From CAITSH01 sp945892985 (GTDB lineage Bacteria; Pseudomonadota; Gammaproteobacteria; Burkholderiales; SG8-39): DNA of 64,000 nt. The DNA is taken from contig CAMDDU010000017.1 in assembly GCA_945892985.1 (NCBI GenBank), positions 1 to 64,000 of the forward strand, read 5' to 3'. Under the pieces are notes generated by a model. The model searched no databases and was not told where the DNA came from. It saw nothing but the letters and a program-made list of their open reading frames with translations. Of the stretch, positions 34,321 to 43,597 are shown in pieces. Made by a program: the position numbers and the translations under genes. Position 1 is the stretch's first letter. Each line of letters starts with the position of its first letter.

Positions 34321-35460
34321 TCAATAGGGTGGATTTCTCAGAATCCAGCGGGAACCTTCTTTTTTCCACACCTCTGAATTGCGGTGTTGGTCCACTATTT
34401 TGTTAAATTCGTCACGAGTCAAATTCAAATAGGAAAGTGACTTGTCGAAATGCTCGTAACAGAATTCATCATCATATTTGCGCACAAGTTCAAGACCTTC
34501 CTGCCTGGTCATGTGCCCGTTCTGTATCAACCTGCTGGCGTCTCGAATAGTCCGTCCAAAGCCAAATTTGATGAACTGCATGTAGTAGTACACGTTATCA
34601 ATTTTGTCGTCCAGGCTGTCGTAGTCGGTAAACGTGCCGTCGGTGCGCCCCTTCGCATTGGTGCGAAAGTCAATCTTATCCTTGATGTACAGGTAGTTTT
34701 CATACATGGACCAGCGGTTGAAGTAGCCGAAATAGTAGGCCTTTACCCCGGTTGCCTGAACGCGGTCCATTGAGGGGTAAACATAGGGGTTCAGATCTTT
34801 TGCGGACACAACGTCGTCCTCCCAGTTCCTCGGATCGTCTCCCACCTGTTGTTCTAGAACCTCCGTAAAGTCCCTGGTGCGCTGGTGCTCCAGGCTCAGG
34901 ACTTTTCCGCCATATTCGCTCTCTCCGTGCTCTGCATAAAACACTGCCGGAATGTCATACGCTACGGCTACCTGGACGGGGATCACGTTTACACCGGCAT
35001 CCCACGCGACTTTTGGATTGCCGCGCTCAATGAAAAAGCGCCTTGCCAGATAGCGATGAACTTTTTGATTTGCGCGAAAGTAAATGTGGTCAAAGCCCAG
35101 TTTGATCATTTCCTCGCGGTTATGGTGTCCGATTTCATTGGGGACCATGGGCGAAAACGTAACCAGCAATGGATTCAATCCAAACTCGAATTTCAACTTG
35201 AATGCAACGGTGCTGCTGTCCTTCCCGCCGCTCCAGGGGACCACACAACTGTAGTCTCCTCTTTCGGCGCGTTCTCGTAACGGGCTTATCAAGCTGAGGA
35301 ATTCATTCTTTCTCGCCGACCAGTCTATTTTGGCCTTTTCCTCGGAATATCTGCATGCATTGCATATGCCTTCGTCGTCAAACTGGATGCGCGGACGACT
35401 GCTGGGGGTAAGACATTTTTTGCAAAATGAGATTTTTCTTAAATTCGATTCATGCGTCAT
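34321..35460 (-). CDS. N-acetyl sugar amidotransferase (WbpG/PseA family)
   Basis: The start was set at the ATG at 35460, giving 379 residues; a longer frame would run into the AsnB-like gene. It has two CxxC pairs (CKKCLTP, CNAC) for a zinc site, the PP-loop ATP motif VVPWSGGKDSS and HNREEMIKLGFDHIYFR. Together with the HisH and HisF homologues it should use ATP and ammonia to amidate an N-acetyl sugar. A 124-base spacer separates it from the AsnB-like gene. Confidence 0.88.
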   Translation of the reverse strand: MTHESNLRKISFCKKCLTPSSRPRIQFDDEGICNACRYSEEKAKIDWSARKNEFLSLISPLRERAERGDYSCVVPWSGGKDSSTVAFKLKFEFGLNPLLVTFSPMVPNEIGHHNREEMIKLGFDHIYFRANQKVHRYLARRFFIERGNPKVAWDAGVNVIPVQVAVAYDIPAVFYAEHGESEYGGKVLSLEHQRTRDFTEVLEQQVGDDPRNWEDDVVSAKDLNPYVYPSMDRVQATGVKAYYFGYFNRWSMYENYLYIKDKIDFRTNAKGRTDGTFTDYDSLDDKIDNVYYYMQFIKFGFGRTIRDASRLIQNGHMTRQEGLELVRKYDDEFCYEHFDKSLSYLNLTRDEFNKIVDQHRNSEVWKKEGSRWILRNPPY

Positions 35461-35584
35461 TTGGTCCTGCTCCCTCGGATATTCGACATTGTTCCAGGAG
35501 AACTGGAATCGGGTATCGCGATCATGGATATATAGCGCTTCAGGGTGTTCGTGGTCGGGCTGTGCGGTACAGTCGTGGCATGTT

Positions 35585-37417
35585 TCATGCGGAAAACTCC
35601 TCAAGAAAAAACTTCGTGTTGAGGAAGTAAAACAGGAATTTGCTTTCGCTGTTGGGCAGATCTGGTTTTGCCAACAAGGCCTCGATTTTATCGCGACGGA
35701 TAAGATCAAAGACGGGGCTGTCGCGCAAAAGTTCGGAGCGCACCGTGGGGTTGTCTGTGTCCAGAAAAGACCGGATCGGGGCGTTGAATCCGACCTTGCG
35801 CCGGTTTTGCATCACCACTTCGGGCGCCAATCCGGCCATGGCGTCGCGCAGCACGGCTTTTGCCCTGCCATCCCTGATCAAGTGTCGGGTCGGGATCGAA
35901 TTGCAAAAATCGAATAATGCGCGGTCGAGGTACGGCGACCGGTTCTCGATTGAAAAGTACATCGCGTTAAGGTCGTCTTCGTGAAGGATGACGGGCACCG
36001 ATTCGTGAAAAAGCTCGTTCATCATCCGGTTGCGCAACAGGTCGCTACTGTACTGTTCCTCCGAGAACGACTCCAGCCACGGCTTTTGCAGGTACGCGGC
36101 GAAGCCCTCCGCATCCAGAAAGATATGGTCGCGAAACTCCCGGTTTTTTACAAACAGTTCAGCATTTCCAAGGTGCGGATTGCGGATGATCGGGCGGATA
36201 TGCTTTCCCCACGCCGACTTGGAGACGGCGTGCAGCTCAGGATTGCCGCGTATTTCATAAAGGTAGGCGAGGTGGTGGTCGTAGTAGCCCGAGAAGACCT
36301 CGTCGGCCCCGGTTCCGCTTACCGCGACCCGATATCCGGCTTCCGCAATGGCCTTTTGCAGCATCCACTGGGCGTAGTAGGTGATGGTGTAGACCGGCGC
36401 ATCATGGTAACGAACCAGCTCGCGCAGTTGCTCAAGAAAGCGGTCTGTCGTCACCGGGATCTGGGTGTTACGAACGGCGAGGTCTTTCACCGCGCATTCG
36501 ACCATGTCCTGCTCTTCATAGCGGGCGTCGGTGTTGACTATCGTGAAGCCGTGAACGTCATAATTGAACACGCGCTTGGCGATGCCGATCAGGGCGTTGG
36601 AGTCCACGCCGCCACTTTGGCAAAAAGCGAGTGGCACATCAGCCCTCAAGCGCAGTTCCACCGAGCGGATCAGATGGTCTCGCGCACCTTTTATCGCCTG
36701 CGCATAACTCATTGAGTCATCGATGCGCGCTTTGGGTGTCCAATACCAGGAGAGATGTTCATCCCCGCTGCCCGAGATATTTAGGCAGGAGCCTGGGGGC
36801 AATTCCTCGACACCGAGAAAAAAGGTTTCCTTGCTCTTGTAGATGGCTTTGTAGCCGTTGACAAGGTACCTGCTGAGATGATTTGTGTTCACCTTCAGGA
36901 CGCGGCCGAGCAGCGCCACAATGAACTTAATTTCGGAACCAAAATAAATGCCCGACGCATCACGATAGATATAAAGGGGTTTTTCGCCGAACCGGTCACG
37001 GCTTAGCATCAGCGTGCCGGCTTGTTCGCGGAAAAGCGCGAATGCCCACATGCCTTCGCATGCGTCCAGCGCTTTTCCCCCCGTTTTCTGCAGCACGCGC
37101 AGCAGCACTTCGGTGTCGGAGTTGGTACTCAGGTTGGCGCCGTTATCAACGAGTTTGCGGCGCAACTCCCGGTAGTTGTAGATTTCTCCGTTGAAGACAA
37201 TCCAGTCGCGGCCATTGTTGAACGGCTGGTTCGAGCGTGGGTCGAGGTCGATGATGCTCAGGCGCGAATGCAATAAAACGGTATGCCGTCCGTCCGGGGA
37301 TGCCCAAGAACGCGAGTCCTGATGGTCGGGGCCGCGCCGCTTCATCGCGGTCAGGCAGGCGTTGATCCTGGCGGGCGGAATCGACATTGTTCCAGAGTAT
37401 CCGGCTATGCCGCACAT
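35585..37417 (-). CDS. Asparagine synthase-like glutamine amidotransferase (AsnB/WbpS type)
   Basis: The 610-residue protein has the class II amidotransferase N-terminus (MCGIAGYSG, nucleophile Cys2), DRFGEKPLY and a synthetase PP-loop domain (FCQSGGVDS). In P. aeruginosa O6 an AsnB-like protein, WbpS, is linked to making a uronamide from UDP-GalNAcA. Since this locus also has TviB- and WbpP-type genes for UDP-HexNAcA, a uronamide role is more likely than asparagine supply. Confidence 0.87.
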   Translation of the reverse strand: MCGIAGYSGTMSIPPARINACLTAMKRRGPDHQDSRSWASPDGRHTVLLHSRLSIIDLDPRSNQPFNNGRDWIVFNGEIYNYRELRRKLVDNGANLSTNSDTEVLLRVLQKTGGKALDACEGMWAFALFREQAGTLMLSRDRFGEKPLYIYRDASGIYFGSEIKFIVALLGRVLKVNTNHLSRYLVNGYKAIYKSKETFFLGVEELPPGSCLNISGSGDEHLSWYWTPKARIDDSMSYAQAIKGARDHLIRSVELRLRADVPLAFCQSGGVDSNALIGIAKRVFNYDVHGFTIVNTDARYEEQDMVECAVKDLAVRNTQIPVTTDRFLEQLRELVRYHDAPVYTITYYAQWMLQKAIAEAGYRVAVSGTGADEVFSGYYDHHLAYLYEIRGNPELHAVSKSAWGKHIRPIIRNPHLGNAELFVKNREFRDHIFLDAEGFAAYLQKPWLESFSEEQYSSDLLRNRMMNELFHESVPVILHEDDLNAMYFSIENRSPYLDRALFDFCNSIPTRHLIRDGRAKAVLRDAMAGLAPEVVMQNRRKVGFNAPIRSFLDTDNPTVRSELLRDSPVFDLIRRDKIEALLAKPDLPNSESKFLFYFLNTKFFLEEFSA

Positions 37418-37483
37418 ATCGGTTCCTGCGTGCTCATGCGAGGTGTCCTACCTGCGGTCGCAGGCGCGAGCCAGATACAGTTG

Positions 37484-38218
37484 TCATTGTTGAGGCTGTC
37501 CGTCTAGAAAATGTGCGTGCATAACATAGCTGGAATCGACCACTTTGAAGCCAAGGTTCTGGTAAAGCCGCAAGGAAGGCTGGTTGGCCAGTTGCGTCCC
37601 CACGCGCAAGACGCCAGCCTTGTCTTCCCAACGCTGGATAAACCGCGAGACCAATGCGTCGGCAACGCCACGCCGCCGCCATTCCGCCGCAACGCCGATC
37701 AGGTCGATCGTGGCAACACTGTCCCTGCCTGCGCCGGCGGTCAGCACGGCGAGGAATCCGGATACGCGACCTTCGTTTTTTGCGACCAGCAATTCGGCCC
37801 CCCTCTTCCCTGCGCAATAACTTGCTACCCACTCACGCTTTATTGAGTCGGCGATGCTGTCGGGGACAAGGGGGTCAAGGTGAAAGCGTGAAAATTCAAA
37901 ACATGATCCGGCGATGTCAGTGGCGGCGGCGTAATCACCCGGCACTGCGGGGCTTACGGATGTGTCCGGTTTTGCGGCTTTGCCACTAGATGAGCCGGGC
38001 GCTTTCTCCAGAACGATGGACGTATCCACCAGCGCAAATCCCGCATCGCTCAGTTCTTGGACGGCTTGGACCGAAGCCGGGGGCAACTTGGCAAACACGA
38101 ACGCCTTTCCCGCCGGCAATCGGCTCTTCCAATTCGTTCGGTATTCGGCCTTAATGAGGCGAAAACTGGGCATGCCCATGAGGCCAGAGAGCCAATCGTC
38201 TTCAGCTAGTTCGGTCAT
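37484..38218 (-). CDS. GNAT-family N-acetyltransferase
   Basis: The 244-residue protein has a C-terminal GNAT domain with IDLIGVAAEWRRRGVADAL (acetyl-CoA pyrophosphate loop RRRGVA) and LYQNLGFKVVDSSYVMH. The layout with a poorly conserved N-terminal half recalls WecD/FdtC-like sugar acetyltransferases. Downstream of an aminotransferase and SDR, it probably acetylates the new amino group of the sugar. Confidence 0.8.
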   Translation of the reverse strand: MTELAEDDWLSGLMGMPSFRLIKAEYRTNWKSRLPAGKAFVFAKLPPASVQAVQELSDAGFALVDTSIVLEKAPGSSSGKAAKPDTSVSPAVPGDYAAATDIAGSCFEFSRFHLDPLVPDSIADSIKREWVASYCAGKRGAELLVAKNEGRVSGFLAVLTAGAGRDSVATIDLIGVAAEWRRRGVADALVSRFIQRWEDKAGVLRVGTQLANQPSLRLYQNLGFKVVDSSYVMHAHFLDGQPQQ

Positions 38219-38242
38219 GTGCGTCGACGTGGTCTTGATGCT

Positions 38243-39274
38243 TCAGGGGCCCTTGAATGAATCGGGGTGGCGGGCAGCAAGGCTTTTGTACCAATCTATG
38301 TAACGTACAAAGCCCTTGTCCAGCGGGAATTGCGGCGAGTACCCCAGCAGGCGCCGCGCTTTATCAACTGACAGCGTGCCGCGCTCCGGCATCAGGCTGT
38401 CACGTGGCTGGTAACTCACTTTGATGCCGGGAAAATTTTCCTTCATTATCTCGACCATCTGATTCAGGCTGTGTGCGTGGCCATAGGTAAGATTGAAAAT
38501 CTCGTTGCGCGCCTCTGGTTTTGTGATGCAGAGCATGATTCCCTGCATTAAATCGCCGATATAGGTGAAGTCAAGCGCATCGGAGCCGTCCCCGTTTACG
38601 CTGAGGTCGCGCCCGCGCAGGGCGTTTTCTATGAAGGCTTGTCCGACACGCCTGCTGACGCAACGCTCGCCATACAAGGCGGATGGCCGGACTATGGTGT
38701 ACGGCATGTTGAACACTTGGTTGTAGGCGATTACCAATTTCTCGCCACCGTACTTAAGCGACCCATAGATACCCATCGGCTCGCAATGCCTGTCTTCCTT
38801 GGCCGCTTCACCCTCGAAGTTGCCGTAGACCATGGAAGACGAGAAGAATATGAAGTGTGTCCCCTCTCCTCTTGCGTAATCTAAGGCGTTCTCAAGCGTT
38901 CTGAAGCTGTGATCGAAAGTGCTAAAGGGATCCTTATTGGCGCGATTCGCGTGGGCGATCGCCGCGAGCTGCACGATGCAGTCAGGTTTGATGTCAGCCA
39001 GGCTGCGAGAAAGCAGGCCGTAATCCCGTGCATCGACAACGTGCAAGGGTATGGATGCGTCGTGAAGTGCGTTAAGGCGTTCATAAATCAGATGCATATA
39101 GAGCAGTTTCGCCGGATCGTTCCCAGTGGAAAATGCCCCGAGATTGTTTACCTGAAGGCTGTCGATGATATGCGGTTCGGCCCCGGCGTCCTTGAGCGCA
39201 ATAGCGATGTTATGTCCGATGAACCCGGCGCCGCCGACCAAGGCCACCCGCTTGCCTTTGAGGTTTGAGATCAT
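38243..39274 (-). CDS. NAD-dependent sugar epimerase/dehydratase
   Basis: The 343-residue extended SDR has VGGAGFIGHNIA, FFSSSMVYGNFEG and the catalytic pair in YGSLK. It is separated by one base from the DegT aminotransferase stop codon region and shares its operon. It likely acts before or after transamination on the nucleotide sugar made by this set. Confidence 0.87.
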   Translation of the reverse strand: MISNLKGKRVALVGGAGFIGHNIAIALKDAGAEPHIIDSLQVNNLGAFSTGNDPAKLLYMHLIYERLNALHDASIPLHVVDARDYGLLSRSLADIKPDCIVQLAAIAHANRANKDPFSTFDHSFRTLENALDYARGEGTHFIFFSSSMVYGNFEGEAAKEDRHCEPMGIYGSLKYGGEKLVIAYNQVFNMPYTIVRPSALYGERCVSRRVGQAFIENALRGRDLSVNGDGSDALDFTYIGDLMQGIMLCITKPEARNEIFNLTYGHAHSLNQMVEIMKENFPGIKVSYQPRDSLMPERGTLSVDKARRLLGYSPQFPLDKGFVRYIDWYKSLAARHPDSFKGP

Positions 39275-39275
39275 G

Positions 39276-40433
39276 CTAATTGTGTTCCTTCAAAATGGGT
39301 TCAAGAGTTCCTGCGATGTAATCCATGTCGTTTGCGTCCAGATGCGGTCCGACAGGAAAAGCGATTGACTTGTCGCTGATGCGGATTGCGTTTGGATACT
39401 CCACGGGATTCCACCCGTACTTGTTCCGATAGTAGGTCAGGCGGGGAACCGGATGGGGATAATAAACACTCGTACCTATGCCTGCCGTTTTGAGCGCCGC
39501 CACGACGGCGAGCCGACGATCCGGCGTTATGTCCTCGAATACTGCTGTCAGGCAATAATAACTCTGTTGCGCCAAGGGGTTATCGGAGTCAAGGACGGTG
39601 ACATTTTTCAATCTGGACAAGGGCTGCTTTAGCGCTTCAAAATTGGTGCGCCGCTTTGACAGGATGGTATCGATTCTTTCGAGTTGCTTGCGGCCAATTG
39701 CCGCGTTGATATCGCTCATCCGGTAGTTGATGCCCAAAGTCGGGACATCGTACATTCCAGGCATGGCGCGTTCGGAAAAGCTCCGGTCAACGCCAAATGC
39801 GCGGGCCTTGGCGACCTTGGCGGCGAGTTCCGGATGCCGGGTCGCAAACATTCCGCCGTCACCCGTCGTGATGTGTTTGACCGGATAAAACGAGAAAATA
39901 GATGCATCGCCAAACAGGCCGGCGTGTTTGCCGTTGAACCGGCTGCCCACCGCAAGTGCACAGTCCTCCACCACTTTTAGCGCATGTTGGTCGGCGATCC
40001 CCATCACTTTTTCCATGTCGCATGGAATGCCGTCGAAATGCACCACCCCGATGGCTTTGGTTTTCTTGGTAATCAGGGGTTCGATTCTGGCGAGATCGAT
40101 ATTTCCGGTGGCGCGGTCGCAATCAACAAAAACAGGTTTGGCGCCGACAAATTCCACGGCATGCACCGTAGCGACATGGGTCTGGGCCGGCACGATGACC
40201 TCGTCACCAGGGCCGATGCCGAGTTGCCAGTAAGAAAGATGCAAGGCAGCCATCCCGGAACTGGTCGTCAGGCAATGTGCGTCGCTGCCCATGAACGCCG
40301 CAAACTCCTTTTCAAATGCGTGTGCCTGGGGTCCGTGGGTCAGGATATCCCCGGCCAGCACCTCAAGAACGGCGTTGCGCTCGCTCTCGGTGATCCACGG
40401 TTTTCCGAAGGGTATATTTCTGGGTTTGTTCAT
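39276..40433 (-). CDS. DegT/DnrJ/EryC1/StrS sugar aminotransferase (copy 3)
   Basis: The 385-residue PLP enzyme has K186 in FSFYPVKHITTGDGG, VVEDCALAVGS with the conserved Asp, and TTSSGMAALHL. It belongs to a different subgroup from the copies at 9780 and 14193 (YPVKHITT rather than HPLK). Its start overlaps the upstream Gfo/Idh/MocA stop by 4 bases. Together these two give oxidation followed by transamination. Confidence 0.9.
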   Translation of the reverse strand: MNKPRNIPFGKPWITESERNAVLEVLAGDILTHGPQAHAFEKEFAAFMGSDAHCLTTSSGMAALHLSYWQLGIGPGDEVIVPAQTHVATVHAVEFVGAKPVFVDCDRATGNIDLARIEPLITKKTKAIGVVHFDGIPCDMEKVMGIADQHALKVVEDCALAVGSRFNGKHAGLFGDASIFSFYPVKHITTGDGGMFATRHPELAAKVAKARAFGVDRSFSERAMPGMYDVPTLGINYRMSDINAAIGRKQLERIDTILSKRRTNFEALKQPLSRLKNVTVLDSDNPLAQQSYYCLTAVFEDITPDRRLAVVAALKTAGIGTSVYYPHPVPRLTYYRNKYGWNPVEYPNAIRISDKSIAFPVGPHLDANDMDYIAGTLEPILKEHN

Positions 40434-41446
40434 ACGTATTCCACTTTTTCTGACAATCCTGAAGCTGCGGCCCGGTCACATGCGATTGCTACGCTAATGC
40501 CATCAAATATGCTTTGGGTCTCGAAGCTGAAATCTGAGCCGCTCAATATGGAGGCGACAAATCCGGGGATTAGGTCGCCCTTGCCTGCCGGCAAGGGCGA
40601 GGGGTCCAAAGCCGCGGGGCGCGCCATGGGATCGCGGGATTCATGCAGTCTGGCCCCTGCGTCATCATAGAGGAATGTTCCCTCGGTCCCGAAAACCCGC
40701 ATGACATGATGATGACGGTGGACGCAGCCATAATTGGCCGTTATACGTCCCACCATACCGCTGGGGAAGGCCAGCGTCGAGGAACAAAAATCATTGTAGT
40801 TGAACGCCGATCCGCCGGAGCAGATCCGGTTGCCGATTGCCGAGACAGTCACCGGGCGCTGGCCCGTAGTCCACAGCATGAGATCTATCATATGGATCGC
40901 GCCACCTTGATTGACGGAATAATCCTTGACGTCACGCCGCCATCCGTCGGTGATCTTGTGCAGCCTGCCGTAAAGGTAGTCGCCGTCAATCGCATAAATT
41001 TCACCAAGGCGCCCGGCGGCGATGCTCTGCTTTAGTCCGATATAAAGCGGTGCGGCCCGGAGTACGAGGTTGCTGCCAAGCCAGAGCCGTTGCTTGCTGT
41101 CGGCCCAGAGCCGTTTTATCTCTGCAAGTTCATCTAGAGTCCTGCAAAGCGGCTTTTCCACAAACACGTGTTTTCCGGCGGAGAGCGCCTGCCTAACCTG
41201 ATCGTAGTGGGCATCGTCGAACGAGGCGATGGAAATAAGGTCGATATTACACTGGCCGATCAGGAAGTCGAAGTCCAAAGCTACGGCGCTACCTGGTATT
41301 TCCGGGGCAAGGCGGGAGGCGCGTTCGGAGTCCAGGTCGAGCAGCCATCTCACTTCACACCCTGGCAGCGCCGCGAACGCGCGTGCATGCTGCTCCCCGA
41401 TACCAAGTCCGACGACCGCGACCCGTAGTGGTGAGGCTTGATTCAT
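40430..41446 (-). CDS. Gfo/Idh/MocA family oxidoreductase
   Basis: The 338-residue protein has VAVVGLGIGEQHARAF, HVFVEKPLCRT (E97-K98-P99), and DYSVNQGGAIHMIDLMLW. This composition is like WbpB/WlbA-type enzymes that oxidise C3 of UDP-HexNAcA, but the SpsF-type gene upstream may mean another nucleotide sugar. It overlaps genes on both sides by 4 bases. Confidence 0.85.
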   Translation of the reverse strand: MNQASPLRVAVVGLGIGEQHARAFAALPGCEVRWLLDLDSERASRLAPEIPGSAVALDFDFLIGQCNIDLISIASFDDAHYDQVRQALSAGKHVFVEKPLCRTLDELAEIKRLWADSKQRLWLGSNLVLRAAPLYIGLKQSIAAGRLGEIYAIDGDYLYGRLHKITDGWRRDVKDYSVNQGGAIHMIDLMLWTTGQRPVTVSAIGNRICSGGSAFNYNDFCSSTLAFPSGMVGRITANYGCVHRHHHVMRVFGTEGTFLYDDAGARLHESRDPMARPAALDPSPLPAGKGDLIPGFVASILSGSDFSFETQSIFDGISVAIACDRAAASGLSEKVEYV

Positions 41447-42111
41447 CTTTGAATTGTCGCCAGGTCGGCGTAGCTTATGGCCGCTGTTGGTGAATTTGTC
41501 GCGAACGCCTCCAATTTTCTGAGGTCCTCAATCGAATCGACCGCCATAGGCGTGTTCGCCAGCGACGGCATGCTGGAAACGACCTTGAGCATCCGATAGG
41601 GCGAAGTTTTACGGTAGTACGGTAGCGTCACATGTTCCTGTTCTTGGGTGGTCAATGTCCGGCTGTCCACGGAAAGAAACGGAGCCGTTCGCATCAGTTC
41701 TACACTTTGCCCTGGAGGGAAGGTGCGCGTGGACACATTGGTAACGATGTCGAAGTTGTCTCTTACGAGTCCGACCAAGCGGGCGATTAATTCACCGTCT
41801 ATCATTGGGCTGTCTGCGCAGATTCTGGCGAACCAGTCACAGGGATGTTCCCGGAGACAGCCTTGAAACCTTGCAAATACGTTCTCCAATTCTCCTCGAT
41901 ATACCGTTATTCCCAATTGTCGTTCGACATAGGCCGCCAGAGGGTCATCGGACATCTCGCTGCTGGTCAGTAGAATAATTTGGTCTGAGGGTACTGCGAT
42001 TTGAATGCGTTCAATCACGTGAGCAATAATTGGTTTGCCAAGAAATGGTGCGAGCACTTTGCCCGGAAACCGAGACGAACTCATTCGAGCTTGAACAAGC
42101 ACGCGAAGCAT
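41443..42111 (-). CDS. SpsF-like cytidylyltransferase
   Basis: The 222-residue protein begins VLVQARMSSSRFPGKVL, the nucleotide-binding motif of the CMP-KDO/CMP-NeuAc-type cytidylyltransferases, with RICADSPMID in the middle. It matches the SpsF subgroup seen in spore coat and flagellar glycan loci. It probably activates a sugar or sugar acid with CTP and starts the downstream MocA-DegT-SDR-GNAT operon. Confidence 0.82.
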   Translation of the reverse strand: MLRVLVQARMSSSRFPGKVLAPFLGKPIIAHVIERIQIAVPSDQIILLTSSEMSDDPLAAYVERQLGITVYRGELENVFARFQGCLREHPCDWFARICADSPMIDGELIARLVGLVRDNFDIVTNVSTRTFPPGQSVELMRTAPFLSVDSRTLTTQEQEHVTLPYYRKTSPYRMLKVVSSMPSLANTPMAVDSIEDLRKLEAFATNSPTAAISYADLATIQR

Positions 42112-42189
42112 TGCTCAGTTACCGCCCCGCGTGGCAACAGTGCGCTATGCGCATGCCGGCCTTCGAAAGAGTCTTGAATTGCATCGGAG

Positions 42190-43524
42190 TCACAGGCGCC
42201 AGTACCTCAAACCGGCGGACCTTATTGCGGCTGCGTCGAGGCAGGATTTGACGTCGACAACGCAGCCTCCCGATTTTATTTTCGCAGCGATTTTTTTTGC
42301 GGTTAAGGCGGAAAGGTCTGCGTGTGCAACCGCAAGGACGATCGCTTCGGCTACTGGAAGTTCGTCCCAAGTCGCAAGGTCGATTCCGTACTCATGCTTG
42401 GCTTCCGCTTTGTCGGCCAAGGGATCGGATACATGAACTTCGAGTCCGTAACTTTGCAGTTCCCGGATGATATCCGGCACGCGTGAGTTGCGCAGGTCGG
42501 CGCAGTTTTCCTTGAATGTGAGGCCAAGCACGTTGACTTTTCCGCCTGAAATCGCGTGGCCGTTGCTTGCCATTAACTTAACCGTCTTTTCAGCGATGAA
42601 TTTCCCCATGCCGTCGTTTATTCTGCGGCCGGCAAGGATCACCTGGGGGTGATAGCCCACCATCTCGGCTTTGTGGGTGAGGTAGTACGGATCGACGCCG
42701 ATGCAGTGCCCTCCGACGAGACCCGGTTTGAATTTGAGAAAATTCCACTTCGTACCTGCGGCCTCAAGAACTTCGGTTGTGTCCAGATCCATGCGGTCAA
42801 AGATGATGGAAAGCTCATTCATTAGGGCGATGTTGAGATCGCGCTGTGTGTTTTCGATGACCTTCGCGGCCTCCGCAACGCGAATCGAGGAGGCCTTGTG
42901 AATTCCTGCATTGATGACGGATCCGTAAAGGGTCGCAACTTTTTCTAAGGTTGGCGCATCGTCGCCTGCCACGACCTTCACGATGCGGGTCAAAGTATGC
43001 TCGCGATCGCCCGGGTTGATGCGCTCTGGCGAGTAACCGACGTGAAAGCCCTGTTTCCAAACGAGTCCGGAGGTTTTTTCCAGCACGGGAATGCAAATTT
43101 CCTCGGTCGCGCCCGGATACACGGTGGATTCATACACGACGATCCCCCCCGGCTTGAGGTGGGCGCCAACGCTTTTACTGGCGGAAACGAGCGGGGAGAA
43201 ATCGGGCTGATGGGCTTGGTCGATCGGGGTTGGCACGGCGACAATGATAAAATCGGCTTCCTTCAGCGTTGTCGGGTTGTCGGTAATCTCCAGTCTTGTC
43301 GACTGGCGCAGGTCTTCGCCGCTGGTTTCCCCGTTCGGGTCGGTACCGCTACGCAGCGCGGCAACCCTGGCGGCGGACACATCAAAGCCGATGGTTTTGT
43401 ATTTTTTGCCGAATTCGACGGCGAGCGGAAGGCCGACATAACCCAGGCCAACGACAGCTACAACGAGCAAGATGAGTCCCCAATCTGAATGCGGCCAGCC
43501 TCGCGTGTCAGAGGCTCGAGCCAT
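42190..43524 (-). CDS. tviB: UDP-N-acetyl-D-hexosamine 6-dehydrogenase (TviB/WbpO type)
   Basis: The 444-residue frame contains VAVVGLGYVGLPLAVEFG, ESTVYPGATEE, RVAEAAKVIENTQRDLNIALMNE-type residues and the catalytic cysteine in GGHCIGVDPYYL. It closely fits the TviB/WbpO branch oxidising UDP-GlcNAc/UDP-GalNAc to the uronic acid. The first about 17 residues look unlike the family; a TTG inside the frame just before LVVAVVGLG is a plausible true start. With the WbpP-type epimerase at 45023 it should make UDP-HexNAcA. Confidence 0.9.
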   Translation of the reverse strand: MARASDTRGWPHSDWGLILLVVAVVGLGYVGLPLAVEFGKKYKTIGFDVSAARVAALRSGTDPNGETSGEDLRQSTRLEITDNPTTLKEADFIIVAVPTPIDQAHQPDFSPLVSASKSVGAHLKPGGIVVYESTVYPGATEEICIPVLEKTSGLVWKQGFHVGYSPERINPGDREHTLTRIVKVVAGDDAPTLEKVATLYGSVINAGIHKASSIRVAEAAKVIENTQRDLNIALMNELSIIFDRMDLDTTEVLEAAGTKWNFLKFKPGLVGGHCIGVDPYYLTHKAEMVGYHPQVILAGRRINDGMGKFIAEKTVKLMASNGHAISGGKVNVLGLTFKENCADLRNSRVPDIIRELQSYGLEVHVSDPLADKAEAKHEYGIDLATWDELPVAEAIVLAVAHADLSALTAKKIAAKIKSGGCVVDVKSCLDAAAIRSAGLRYWRL

Positions 43525-43597
43525 GAGGCCCCCATTATCTCATACGGGACTGCTTCGATAGCTGCCTCGCTCTGTATGCTGCCGGTGTCTGGGCTGC

